Shown one piece after another: positions 51,538 to 61,970 of a stretch of DNA of 64,000 nucleotides (position 1 is its first letter; every line of letters begins with the position of its first letter). A program made the position numbers and the translations under genes. The DNA comes from Faecalicatena contorta (GTDB taxonomy: Bacteria; Bacillota; Clostridia; Lachnospirales; Lachnospiraceae): positions 44,815-108,814 of the forward strand of contig NZ_JAFBIX010000006.1 of assembly GCF_021531895.1 (NCBI RefSeq). Reading direction: 5' to 3'. Under the pieces are notes generated by a model. That model worked only from the letters and a program-made list of their open reading frames with translations, ran no database searches and had not been told where the DNA came from.

Positions 51538-53901
51538 ATGAATTTAGAACAGCCGGTCATCCGGATATCCGTGCGTAGTCTTGTGGAGTTTATTATGCGC
51601 AGCGGGGATATCGACAATAGAATAGCAGGAGCAGATAAGGACAGTATGCTTTTGGGCGGTAAGATTCACCGGAAGATTCAGCGCCGTATGGGGTCGGATT
51701 ATCATGCAGAGATTGGATTGAAGTTCGAAGTGCCTTGTAAAGGATTCCTTCTTATGATTGAGGGGCGTGCAGATGGAATCATAGAGACGCCGGAAGGAAT
51801 TGTGATCGATGAGATCAAAGGAGTGCTGAAAGATCTGAACTTGTTGAAAGAACCTGTCGGAGTCCATCTGGCACAGGCAAGATGTTATGCATATATTTAT
51901 GCCAGTCAGAAGAAGTTAGAAGAGATTGGCATACAGATGACATATTGTAATATGGAGACGGAAGAGATGAAGCGTTTTCAGAGTGTATATTCATTCCAGG
52001 AGTTAGATACATGGTTCTGGGAATTGATCGGGAAGTATGAGAAATGGGCAAGGTATCAGATTCAGTGGAAGGGAAAAAGGAATCAATCTATTAAAGAAAT
52101 TGAATTTCCATTTACATATCGTGAGGGACAGAAGGATTTGGTCGTATCGGTGTACCGGACTATTCTTCGCAAGAAGAAGCTGTTTATCCAGGCTCCTACG
52201 GGAGTGGGCAAGACGATGGCTACTGTATTCCCGGCTGTAAAGGCGATGGGGGAAGGACTGGGCGAAAAACTGTTTTATCTGACTGCGAAGACGATTACTC
52301 GAACGGTGGCATGGCAGGCGTTTGACACACTGAAAGAACAGGCGCTTCGCATGAAAGTGATTGTTCTGACAGCGAAGGAAAAGATCTGTTTTTGTGAAGA
52401 GACAAACTGTAATCCTGATGCATGTCCATATGCGAAGGGACATTATGACAGAGTAAATGATGCGGTATATGAGTTGATTACGACTTCCGATGAGATGAGC
52501 AGGGAGATTCTGGAAGAGCAGGCAAGAAAGTGGCAGGTATGTCCGCATGAGATGAGTCTGGACATAGCAGAGTGGGTAGATGCAGTCATCTGCGATTATA
52601 ATTATGTGTTTGATCCGAACGCATATCTGAGACGATTCTTCGGTGAAGGGAACAAAGGAGAATATCTTTTCCTCATTGATGAAGCGCATAATCTGGTTGA
52701 ACGCGGTCGTGAGATGTACAGTGCCCAGATTTATAAAGAAGACATTTTAAAGATAAAAAAACTGGTAAAGGACAGAGATGAAAAACTTGCCCGGAAGCTG
52801 AATGACTGCAATAAGCAGCTTCTGGCATTAAGGCGAGAATGTGACGGTTTGCAGGTGTTAGACAGTGTCTCCCATATCTATTTAAAATTAATGGCATTAA
52901 TGACGGAGATGGAGAGATATCTGGAAGACTGTAAAGAAGAAGAGATTCGACAAGAAGTTTTGAATCTTTATTTTTCTGTACGTACATTTCTCAATATCCA
53001 TGACCGGTTGGATGAGAATTATCTGATCTATTCAGAATTAGAAGACAGTGGCAGATTTAAGCTTCGGCTGTTCTGCGTCAATCCTGCCAATTGTTTACAG
53101 GAGTTTTTGGATAAGGGAAATAGTACCATCTTCTTCTCTGCAACGTTACTTCCGATTCATTATTACAAAAAGCTGTTAAGTACTTCGAAAGAAGATTACG
53201 CGATATATGCAGAATCTCCATTTGATCCTGCAAGAAGACAGTTGATTCTTGGTACCGATGTCAGTACAAAATATACCAGACGAGGCGAGGACATGTATCG
53301 GCGTTATGCCAGATATCTGATACAGGTTGCAAGAACAAGAATCGGTAATTATATTGCGTTCTTCCCCTCTTATCGATTTATGGAAGAAGTTTATGAAGTG
53401 TTTGTTGATCTGTTAAAAGAAGATCAGGAAATCGAATATGTGATGCAGTCTCAGTATATGTCGGAAGAGGCGAGAGAGATCTTTTTGGAAAATTTTGAAG
53501 AAGACAGAAAGCACAGCCTGATGGGATTCTGTGTAATGGGCGGTATCTTCTCGGAGGGAATTGATCTGGCAGAAGATAAATTAATCGGCGCGATCATTAT
53601 TGGTACCGGACTGCCTCAGGTGTGCCGGGAAAGAGAATTGTTGAAGAATTATTTTGATGCACATGGATTGCGAGGCTTTGATTATGCTTATCTTTATCCT
53701 GGGATGAATAAGGTGCTTCAGTCAGCAGGAAGAGTCATTCGTACAGATGAAGACAGAGGGGTGATCCTGTTACTGGATGAGCGCTTCCGTGATGGAAGAT
53801 ATCAGGAAACATTTCCAAGAGAATGGAAGGAGTATGCGCTCTGTAATGTGGAAAATGTAGAGGATTACCTGGAGACATTCTGGAAAAAATGGGGAGAATA
53901 G
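51538..53901 (+). CDS. Fe-S DNA helicase (XPD/DinG type) with N-terminal PD-(D/E)xK nuclease domain
   Basis: Protein of 787 residues. The N-terminal ~190 residues look like a RecB/Cas4-type nuclease: LGGKIHRKIQ (motif I His), IEGRADGIIE (Asp) and IDEIKG (Glu-x-Lys). Then helicase motifs: Walker A APTGVGKT (about residue 220), four Fe-S cysteines (CFCEETNCNPDACPYAKG, then QVC), DEAH box LIDEAHN, and C-terminal VLQSAGRVIRTDEDRG. It would unwind and trim DNA. It is 47 bases after the DUF4130 gene and is probably part of the same SOS-type cassette. Confidence 0.9.
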   Translation: MNLEQPVIRISVRSLVEFIMRSGDIDNRIAGADKDSMLLGGKIHRKIQRRMGSDYHAEIGLKFEVPCKGFLLMIEGRADGIIETPEGIVIDEIKGVLKDLNLLKEPVGVHLAQARCYAYIYASQKKLEEIGIQMTYCNMETEEMKRFQSVYSFQELDTWFWELIGKYEKWARYQIQWKGKRNQSIKEIEFPFTYREGQKDLVVSVYRTILRKKKLFIQAPTGVGKTMATVFPAVKAMGEGLGEKLFYLTAKTITRTVAWQAFDTLKEQALRMKVIVLTAKEKICFCEETNCNPDACPYAKGHYDRVNDAVYELITTSDEMSREILEEQARKWQVCPHEMSLDIAEWVDAVICDYNYVFDPNAYLRRFFGEGNKGEYLFLIDEAHNLVERGREMYSAQIYKEDILKIKKLVKDRDEKLARKLNDCNKQLLALRRECDGLQVLDSVSHIYLKLMALMTEMERYLEDCKEEEIRQEVLNLYFSVRTFLNIHDRLDENYLIYSELEDSGRFKLRLFCVNPANCLQEFLDKGNSTIFFSATLLPIHYYKKLLSTSKEDYAIYAESPFDPARRQLILGTDVSTKYTRRGEDMYRRYARYLIQVARTRIGNYIAFFPSYRFMEEVYEVFVDLLKEDQEIEYVMQSQYMSEEAREIFLENFEEDRKHSLMGFCVMGGIFSEGIDLAEDKLIGAIIIGTGLPQVCRERELLKNYFDAHGLRGFDYAYLYPGMNKVLQSAGRVIRTDEDRGVILLLDERFRDGRYQETFPREWKEYALCNVENVEDYLETFWKKWGE

Positions 53902-53935
53902 CTTTCTGAAATATGGAACTAGACAGAGCAGATCA

Positions 53936-54808
53936 TTAGAAATAATTCAGAAATTCTAACACCGCATTTGATACTGGCATATGTTCATCATATGCGATTG
54001 CCAGTTCACGTGCAGGGAGTTCCTCCTGAGTCCTAACAATAAACAGTTCTGTAGATTTATGAGGAATGCAGTAATCCGGTATGAATGCAATTCCCAGGCC
54101 AATGCTTGCAAGATCGATGAGAAGATCGTTACTGCTCAGTTCGATTTCAGGAACCAGATCCAGCTGATGTTGCTGAAAAAGTGCATGCAAAAATTCGCTG
54201 GTCGTACTTTTCTTATCCAGCATAAGAATCGGATATTCTAATAATTGTTTTAAAGATAGTTTTTTCCCTTTTAATTCTGAAAAAGCATTGTTTGCAATGA
54301 ATACGTCGTGAAAAGTCCGGATTTTCTTTACGTTAGAGACATTTCTAAGATAGGTATTGGGATAGTTGACGACAATGAGGTCAACCTGGCCGCTTTCCAG
54401 TAACTCTACACAGCGAACGGAAGTTGCGTTTGTAACCTTGATATGAGTGCCTGGAAATTCCTTATGGAATCTTTCCAGATAAGGAACCAGAAAATAACGG
54501 CAGATTGTGTCACTTGCCCCAATGCGAATCTGTCCTCCGCCTGCATTGGATTCCAGAAGCGAAGCTTCACCGTGTTTGATCAGATTGATGGCAGGCTCCA
54601 CATGTCTTAAGAGGATTTCGCCTTCCGGTGTTAGACGTACTTGTTTTGTACTGCGGATGAACAGAACCTGATTTAACTTTTTTTCCAGAGATTTGACAGA
54701 CTGACTGACGGCTGACTGAGATATATATAATTTCTTGGAAGCTTCGGAGAAGCTGAGGGTCGTTGCTACATAATAAAATACTTTATATAATTCATAATTG
54801 ATATCCAT
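53936..54808 (-). CDS. LysR family transcriptional regulator
   Basis: Protein of 290 residues. The N-terminal winged HTH contains LSFSEASKKLYISQSAVSQSVKSLEKKL (cited by region), followed by a two-lobed effector-binding domain (IRIGASDTICRYFLVPYL). Start ATG 54808 with CAGGAGGA upstream. It is divergent from the TIGR01906 membrane protein, which could be its target since LysR proteins usually control a divergent gene. Effector unknown. Confidence 0.92.
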   Translation of the reverse strand: MDINYELYKVFYYVATTLSFSEASKKLYISQSAVSQSVKSLEKKLNQVLFIRSTKQVRLTPEGEILLRHVEPAINLIKHGEASLLESNAGGGQIRIGASDTICRYFLVPYLERFHKEFPGTHIKVTNATSVRCVELLESGQVDLIVVNYPNTYLRNVSNVKKIRTFHDVFIANNAFSELKGKKLSLKQLLEYPILMLDKKSTTSEFLHALFQQHQLDLVPEIELSSNDLLIDLASIGLGIAFIPDYCIPHKSTELFIVRTQEELPARELAIAYDEHMPVSNAVLEFLNYF

Positions 54809-54904
54809 TTATAAGTCCTCCTGATAAAGCTAAGCCAATTATAAGTCAAAAAGAAGTGAATTACAATGAGGATTATGTTAGAATGGGGATGGAAGGAGCG
54901 AGAT

Positions 54905-55615
54905 ATGAATAGAAAACAGAATAAGATTATGAGTGTAACGGCTGTTGTTGCAATGTTCCTTTTCATTATTGCAATGCTGCTGACCAGTTTTCAACTGGTG
55001 ATATATGGGGATCCGGAATATCGGTTCTATGAGAAGGAATATGAAAAATATACGGTTACGGAAGCCTTGGATATGAAGATTGTAGATGTCATGAAAGTGA
55101 CGGACTACATGATGGCTTATCTGATCGGAGAAGAGGATGAGTTGTCAATTGTGACAGAGGTAGATGGCCAGACGCAGGACTTTTTCAATGAACAGGACAG
55201 ACTTCACATGGCAGATGTAAAGAATTTGTTCTTAGGCGGTTTAAAATTAAGGACCGTATGCCTGATCGTTTTTCTCGCACTGCTTGTGTTGATCATAGCA
55301 CGGAAGGCAGATTGGAAGCGTCTGCTTCCTAAAGCTTATTTTATTGCTGTTGGTGTGTTCCTGGCACTGATTGCATTTCTGGCAGTGGCATTTTCCATTG
55401 ACTTTACAAAGTGCTTTACAATATTTCATAAAATATTTTTTACCAATGATTTGTGGCTCTTTGATGAAGATACTGACTATATGATCCGGATGCTTCCAGA
55501 AGGATTCTTTTCTGATATGGCGGTTCGGATTGGCATGACATTTGTGGGAATGTTATTGCTTCTTTTGATCGTGTTCTTGATCTGGAATAGAAAAGTGAAA
55601 AAGAATGATAAGTAA
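54905..55615 (+). CDS. TIGR01906/DUF1461 integral membrane protein
   Basis: Membrane protein of 236 residues with four hydrophobic helices (about 12-32, 118-138, 150-170 and 205-227). The family signature FHKIFFTNDLWLFDEDTDYMIRMLPEGFF lies before the last helix (cited by its ends FHKIFFTND and MLPEGFF). Function is not established; in lactic bacteria and Clostridia it is found as a single gene. The ATG at 54905 follows AAGGAG; earlier in-frame start codons lack a site. Confidence 0.85.
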   Translation: MNRKQNKIMSVTAVVAMFLFIIAMLLTSFQLVIYGDPEYRFYEKEYEKYTVTEALDMKIVDVMKVTDYMMAYLIGEEDELSIVTEVDGQTQDFFNEQDRLHMADVKNLFLGGLKLRTVCLIVFLALLVLIIARKADWKRLLPKAYFIAVGVFLALIAFLAVAFSIDFTKCFTIFHKIFFTNDLWLFDEDTDYMIRMLPEGFFSDMAVRIGMTFVGMLLLLLIVFLIWNRKVKKNDK

Positions 55616-55713
55616 TACTTATAAAATGATTAAGATGTATTAATTTTATTAATAAGAAAAATTATGCTACAATGTAACCAGATAATCTAGAATTCATGTG
55701 TGGAGGATGATTT

Positions 55714-58700
55714 ATGAGTAATGTAAAACGTGTTTACGTGGAAAAGAAACCAGGATTTGCAGTACAGGCAGACGATTTAAGACACGAGATTAAGAGCTAT
55801 CTCGGGATTAAAGATGTGGAAAGTGTGCGTGTACTGATTCGTTATGATGTGGAGAATATTTCCGATGAAACTTTCGAAAAAGCTTGCAATGGAATCTTTT
55901 CTGAGCCGCCGGTAGATATACTATATCAGGAGGAATTTCCTGTTGCGGACGGATGCAGAATCTTTTCTGTAGAATTCCTGCCTGGGCAGTTTGACCAGCG
56001 TGCAGATTCTGCGATTCAGTGTGTACAATTCATAAAAGAGGACGAGCAGCCTGTTATTAAGACGGCGATCACCTATGTGATTGAAGGAAGAGATGGAGTA
56101 ATCTCTGATGAAGAGTTTGAGGCAATTAAAGCTCACTGCATCAATCCGGTAGACTCCCGCGAGACTGGCATGGAGAAGCCGGATACTCTTGTGACGAAGT
56201 TTGATGAACCTGCAGATGTCATTATATTTGACGGGTTTAAAGATATGGCAGAGGAGCAGTTGAAAGAATTGTATTCTTCTCTGGGTCTTGCTATGACATT
56301 CAAGGATTTCCTTCACATTCAGAAATACTTCAAAGGAGAGGAAGACAGAGATCCTTCCATGACAGAGATCCGTGTGCTGGATACTTACTGGTCTGACCAC
56401 TGCCGACATACAACATTTTCAACAGAACTGACAGATGTTACCTTCGGAGAGGGTGATTATAAAGAACCGATCGAGGATACATATAAGCAGTATCTGGCAG
56501 ATCACAGTGAGATTTTCAAAGGCAGAGAGGATAAATTCGTATGCCTGATGGATCTTGCCTTGATGGCGATGCGTAAATTAAAGAAAGAAGGAAAGCTTGC
56601 AGATCAGGAGGAGTCTGATGAGATTAATGCCTGCAGTATTGTTGTGCCGATTAAAGTAGATGGCGTGGAAGAAGAATGGCTTGTAAACTTTAAAAATGAG
56701 ACCCATAATCATCCAACTGAGATTGAACCATTCGGTGGTGCGGCTACCTGCCTTGGCGGTGCGATCCGTGATCCATTGTCAGGACGTACTTATGTATATC
56801 AGGCAATGCGTGTGACAGGTGCGGCAGACCCGACGGTATCTGTGAAAGATACGATGAAAGGAAAGCTTCCGCAGAAGAAGCTGGTTCGTGAGGCAGCTCA
56901 TGGTTACAGTTCTTATGGTAATCAGATTGGTCTGGCAACAGGAGCTGTAAAAGAAATCTATCATCCAAATTATGTGGCAAAACGTATGGAGATCGGAGCG
57001 GTATTAGGTGCGGCACCAAGACGTGCGGTTATCCGCGAAACTTCTGATCCTGGAGATATCATTATCCTTCTTGGCGGACGTACCGGACGTGATGGCTGCG
57101 GCGGCGCAACCGGATCTTCCAAAGTACATACCGAAGAATCTATTGAAACTTGCGGTGCTGAGGTTCAGAAGGGTAATCCTCCGACAGAGCGTAAGATTCA
57201 GCGCCTTTTCAGAAGAGAAGAAGTAAGTAAATTAATTAAGAAATGTAATGACTTTGGCGCTGGCGGAGTTTCTGTGGCAATCGGAGAACTGGCGGACGGT
57301 TTAAAAGTTGATCTTGATAAAGTCCCGAAGAAATATGCAGGTCTGGATGGAACGGAAATTGCAATCTCTGAATCCCAGGAGCGTATGGCAGTCGTCGTTG
57401 ATCCAAAAGATGTAGATGAATTCATGGGCTATGCAAAAGAAGAAAATCTGGAAGCAGTCTGTGTTGCAGTTGTAACAGAGGAGCCAAGACTGGTGCTTTC
57501 CTGGAGAGGAAAAGAGATTGTCAATCTGTCCCGTGCATTCTTGGATACGAACGGAGCACATCAGGAAACTACGGTTGCAGTGGATATTCCGAACAGAAAA
57601 GACAGCATTCTTGTCAGAGAAGAAGTTGGAGATGTCAAAGAAAAATGGATGACAACCCTGAAAGATCTGAATGTATGTTCTCAGAAAGGTCTTGTAGAGA
57701 TGTTTGATGGTTCCATCGGTGCTGCATCCGTATTTATGCCACATGGTGGAAAATACCAGATGACAGAGACACAGGCGATGGTAGCAAAACTTCCAGTATT
57801 GACGGGAGACTGCGACACAGTCACGATGATGAGTTATGGATTTGATCCGTATCTGTCCACCTGGAGTCCATATCATGGAGCAATCTATGCTGTGACCGAG
57901 TCTGTTGCGAAGATTGTTGCAGCAGGCGGTGACCATAGCAAGATTCGCTTTACTTTCCAGGAATATTTCCGCCGTATGACGGAAGATCCACATAGATGGA
58001 GCCAGCCGTTTGCAGCACTTCTGGGGGCTTACGATGCACAGCTTGGATTCGGCCTTCCATCCATCGGAGGAAAAGACAGTATGTCTGGAACTTTCGAGGA
58101 TATCGATGTTCCGCCGACACTGGTTTCCTTTGCAGTAGATGTTGCTACAGAAAAGGATATTATTACTCCTGAATTGAAGAAGGCAGGTAATAAGTTGGTG
58201 TGGCTTCGTATTGAGACAGATGAATATGATGTCCCGGTATATGAGAAAGTCATGGATCAGTATGCGAAGTTTACAGAGGATATTCACAGCGGAAAGATTG
58301 TATCTGCATATGCACTTGACAGACATGGTATTGTAGCAGCTGTCAGCAAGATGGCATTTGGTAACAGAATGGGTGTTACTCTGGAACACAATGTAGATGA
58401 AAGAGATCTGTTTGCTCCTGCATTTGGTGATATCATTGCGGAAGTTCCTGCAGATAAAGTGGGAGAATTGAGCATCACTTATATGGTAATCGGTGAAGTG
58501 ACAGAAGAACCTGTTCTTGCATACAAGGATGTAAAGATTACCATTGCCGATGCAGAAGAAGCATGGAAAGGAACACTGGAAAAAGTATTCCCGACTAATT
58601 CTGGTGCAGAAGGACAGGATGAAAAGGTTGAAACTGGAGTGTATGAGACCTCAGATATCTATATCTGTAACCACAAGATTGCGCAGCCGACGGTATTTAT

Positions 58701-59481
58701 TCCGGTATTTCCTGGAACAAACTGTGAATATGACAGTGCAAAAGCATTTGAAAGAGCCGGAGCAAAGACGAATGTTAAAGTATTCAAGAATATGAATGCT
58801 TCAGATATCATTGATTCTGTCAATGTGTTTGAAAAAGCAATCAATGATGCCCAGATTATCATGTTCCCAGGCGGATTCAGTGCTGGTGATGAACCGGATG
58901 GTTCTGCAAAATTCTTTGCAACTGCATTCCAGAATGCGAAGATGAAAGAAGCGGTAGAAAAACTTTTGAATGAGCGTGACGGACTGGTACTCGGTGTATG
59001 TAACGGATTCCAGGCACTTGTCAAACTGGGACTGGTTCCAAATGGAGCGATTACCGGACAGGATGCAGATGCCCCGACTTTGACATACAATACGATCGGA
59101 CGTCATATTTCCAAGATGGTATACACAAAAGTGGTTACCAATAAGTCTCCATGGCTTCAGAAAGCAACGCTCGGCGGTGTATATACCAACCCGGCTTCTC
59201 ATGGTGAAGGACGTTTTGTAGCCAATAAAGAATGGCTGGATAAACTCTTCGCTAATGGGCAGGTCGCAACGCAGTACTGTGATCCGGAAGGTAATATTAC
59301 TATGGATGAAGAATGGAATGTTAACGGATCTTATTGTTCAATTGAAGGTATCACCAGCCCGGATGGACGTGTGCTTGGTAAAATGGCACATTCTGAGAGA
59401 CGTGCACGCTCCGTCGCTATGAATATTTACGGAGAGCAGGATCTGAAGATCTTTGAATCTGGTGTAGAATATTTTAAATAA
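55714..59481 (+). CDS. purL: Phosphoribosylformylglycinamidine synthase (large single-chain)
   Basis: Protein of 1255 residues catalysing the fourth step of purine synthesis, FGAR plus glutamine plus ATP to FGAM. It is the fused form containing PurS-like N-terminus, two AIRS-type synthetase halves (LDTYWSDHCRHTTF, NETHNHPTEIEPFGGAATCLGG) and a C-terminal class I glutaminase with Cys1096 in GVCNGFQALV. Firmicutes such as Bacillus have separate PurS/Q/L; this clade (TIGR01857) occurs in Clostridia and Streptococcus. Ribosome site TGGAGGATG. No other pur genes are nearby. Confidence 0.97.
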   Translation: MSNVKRVYVEKKPGFAVQADDLRHEIKSYLGIKDVESVRVLIRYDVENISDETFEKACNGIFSEPPVDILYQEEFPVADGCRIFSVEFLPGQFDQRADSAIQCVQFIKEDEQPVIKTAITYVIEGRDGVISDEEFEAIKAHCINPVDSRETGMEKPDTLVTKFDEPADVIIFDGFKDMAEEQLKELYSSLGLAMTFKDFLHIQKYFKGEEDRDPSMTEIRVLDTYWSDHCRHTTFSTELTDVTFGEGDYKEPIEDTYKQYLADHSEIFKGREDKFVCLMDLALMAMRKLKKEGKLADQEESDEINACSIVVPIKVDGVEEEWLVNFKNETHNHPTEIEPFGGAATCLGGAIRDPLSGRTYVYQAMRVTGAADPTVSVKDTMKGKLPQKKLVREAAHGYSSYGNQIGLATGAVKEIYHPNYVAKRMEIGAVLGAAPRRAVIRETSDPGDIIILLGGRTGRDGCGGATGSSKVHTEESIETCGAEVQKGNPPTERKIQRLFRREEVSKLIKKCNDFGAGGVSVAIGELADGLKVDLDKVPKKYAGLDGTEIAISESQERMAVVVDPKDVDEFMGYAKEENLEAVCVAVVTEEPRLVLSWRGKEIVNLSRAFLDTNGAHQETTVAVDIPNRKDSILVREEVGDVKEKWMTTLKDLNVCSQKGLVEMFDGSIGAASVFMPHGGKYQMTETQAMVAKLPVLTGDCDTVTMMSYGFDPYLSTWSPYHGAIYAVTESVAKIVAAGGDHSKIRFTFQEYFRRMTEDPHRWSQPFAALLGAYDAQLGFGLPSIGGKDSMSGTFEDIDVPPTLVSFAVDVATEKDIITPELKKAGNKLVWLRIETDEYDVPVYEKVMDQYAKFTEDIHSGKIVSAYALDRHGIVAAVSKMAFGNRMGVTLEHNVDERDLFAPAFGDIIAEVPADKVGELSITYMVIGEVTEEPVLAYKDVKITIADAEEAWKGTLEKVFPTNSGAEGQDEKVETGVYETSDIYICNHKIAQPTVFIPVFPGTNCEYDSAKAFERAGAKTNVKVFKNMNASDIIDSVNVFEKAINDAQIIMFPGGFSAGDEPDGSAKFFATAFQNAKMKEAVEKLLNERDGLVLGVCNGFQALVKLGLVPNGAITGQDADAPTLTYNTIGRHISKMVYTKVVTNKSPWLQKATLGGVYTNPASHGEGRFVANKEWLDKLFANGQVATQYCDPEGNITMDEEWNVNGSYCSIEGITSPDGRVLGKMAHSERRARSVAMNIYGEQDLKIFESGVEYFK

Positions 59482-59547
59482 GCTACAAAGAAAATGAAAC
59501 TTAGAGAGCACTCTGTTTCAAGAAAAAACGAATTATAGCGTAAAAAC

Positions 59548-59610
59548 TGCATAAAATTAAGGCGTTTTTGAAAGAATAAAAGGAAATAATTGCATAAATT
59601 GCATAAAATT
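59548..59610 (+). repeat. Three TGCATAAATT-type direct repeats
   Basis: TGCATAAAATT at 59548-59558 and 59600-59610, and TGCATAAATT at 59591-59600. They lie in the AT-rich stretch upstream of the gdhA-proximal promoter and could be activator sites or simply AT-rich sequence. Confidence 0.45.
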
Positions 59611-59621
59611 GAAAAAAAACC

Positions 59622-59650
59622 TTGTGTTCTATACGTGAATCCTTTACAAT
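59622..59650 (+). promoter_or_regulatory. Promoter upstream of gdhA
   Basis: TTGTGT (59622-59627), 17 bases, TACAAT (59645-59650). The predicted start near 59657 lies only ~15 bases before a strong terminator hairpin. Confidence 0.55.
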
Positions 59651-59671
59651 GTTAATTGACAAAAGCGTCAC

Positions 59672-59702
59672 AAACGGGTAGACCTTGTCTGCCCGTTTTT
59701 TT
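59672..59702 (+). terminator. Terminator hairpin in the gdhA leader
   Basis: AAACGGGTAGAC pairs with GTCTGCCCGTTT (one wobble) around a 3-base loop, with a run of seven T. It lies 190 bases past purL and 70 bases before gdhA, and just after a promoter, so it may attenuate gdhA or end a very short transcript. Confidence 0.8.
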
Positions 59703-59759
59703 ATATAAGGCATAACATGGGGTGCATTATATAAAAATGCTTTGAAGGAATTATTTTAG

Positions 59760-61106
<1,347 letters not shown>

Positions 61107-61114
61107 ATTGTATA

Positions 61115-61178
61115 TGGGGACGGGGGTTTTTTCAATTCCTCCGTCCCAAATTAAAATATCCCTGTCCCTTTTTGAAAG
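61115..61178 (+). terminator. gdhA terminator with two alternative right arms
   Basis: GGGACGGGGG (61117-61126) can pair with CCTCCGTCCC (61139-61148) with one wobble, or alternatively with CCCTGTCCCTTTTT (from about 61160). The left arm shares TGGGGACG with the inverted repeat at 5976-6018. Confidence 0.6.
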
Positions 61179-61265
61179 GAGAATTTTATTTACGAGCATG
61201 AAATAGCGTATTTTCGGGGATTATAAAAAATATTTTCGGAATTTGCAAAAAAATTAAAAAAACTG

Positions 61266-61295
61266 TTGACAATTGGTGAGAGTTAATGGTATACT
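61266..61295 (+). promoter_or_regulatory. Promoter of the tRNA-Val/tRNA-Met operon
   Basis: Perfect TTGACA (61266-61271), 18 bases, TATACT (61290-61295), about 40 bases before tRNA-Val. Confidence 0.8.
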
Positions 61296-61336
61296 AACGA
61301 AGTCGGTTCGAGAGATAAGAACTTGCAAACCAATAT

Positions 61337-61409
61337 GGGATCATAGCTCAGCTGGGAGAGCATCTGCCTTACAAGCAGAGGGTCATAGGTTCGAGCCCTA
61401 TTGGTCCCA
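61337..61409 (+). tRNA. tRNA-Val (anticodon TAC)
   Basis: Full cloverleaf: acceptor GGGATCA/TGGTCCC, D arm with AGCTCAGCTGGGAGAGC, anticodon stem CTGCC... with loop CTTACAA (TAC at 61370-61372), T arm GGTTCGAGCCC. Discriminator A at 61409. CCA is not encoded. It is separated from the next tRNA by a small hairpin CAACTC/GAGTTG. Confidence 0.97.
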
Positions 61410-61442
61410 TTCAACTCAAGAAGAGTTGTGTTAATTTAATAT

Positions 61443-61516
61443 GGCGGGATAGCTCAGTTGGCTAGAGCACACGGTTCATACCCGTGGTGTCGCTGGTTCA
61501 AATCCAGTTCCCGCTA
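61443..61516 (+). tRNA. tRNA-Met, elongator type (anticodon CAT)
   Basis: Cloverleaf with acceptor GGCGGGA/TCCCGCT (first pair a wobble), D arm AGCTCAGTTGGCTAGAGC, anticodon loop TTCATAC (CAT at 61477-61479) on stem CACGG/CCGTG, T arm CTGGTTCAAATCCAG. The G-C pairs and D loop fit elongator rather than initiator tRNA; a lysidine-modified Ile tRNA cannot be fully excluded. CCA not encoded. Confidence 0.93.
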
Positions 61517-61521
61517 CTTGT

Positions 61522-61555
61522 AAAAAGGGAGACGTTGAATGTTCTCTCTTTTTTT
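61522..61555 (+). terminator. Terminator of the tRNA operon
   Basis: AAAAAGGGAGA pairs with TCTCTCTTTTT (one wobble) around a loop and continues in a run of seven T. Confidence 0.85.
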
Positions 61556-61670
61556 GAATATGAATAGAAGAGATAGGGTTTTATTTTTGTGTCTCCACTA
61601 TACAAAAAATAAGAAATCATTTATAATATTAAAAATATAGACTACGCTATTATTGAGGAGGAGTACGATA

Positions 61671-61970
61671 ATGACGAAAGGAAGATTAACGATTCGAATT
61701 CTTGCAGGGGCATATCTGGTCTATCTTGGATATAGCCTGGTTCGTGATTCTGTTTTAAATAAGCCGGAAAATTTTATTGTTTTTTTACTCATAGGACTTG
61801 CATTCCTGATTCTAGGAGCAACATGGTGCATTTTGGGAGTGAAGAAATATATTAAAAAGGAATATACGGACTATGAAGAGTCGAATATAGAGGAAGACGA
61901 TAAAGTAGATTCTGATCAAGAAGTGGTAAAAGAAGAAGTTGAAAAAATAGAAGAAAAAGAGGAATCATAG
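61671..61970 (+). CDS. Small membrane protein with acidic C-terminal tail
   Basis: Protein of 99 residues. Two hydrophobic helices (about 8-25 and 35-58, FIVFLLIGLAFLILGATWCILG) are followed by a charged, Glu/Asp/Lys-rich tail of about 40 residues that would lie in the cytosol. I do not recognise a named family. The ATG at 61671 follows GAGGAGGAG; an in-frame TTG at 61653 lies within that site. Its stop is followed directly by the ispF start. Confidence 0.75.
   Translation: MTKGRLTIRILAGAYLVYLGYSLVRDSVLNKPENFIVFLLIGLAFLILGATWCILGVKKYIKKEYTDYEESNIEEDDKVDSDQEVVKEEVEKIEEKEES

Noticed and set aside
57301..58389. 362-residue minus-strand frame inside purL
   Set aside because: Antisense shadow of a highly conserved enzyme gene.
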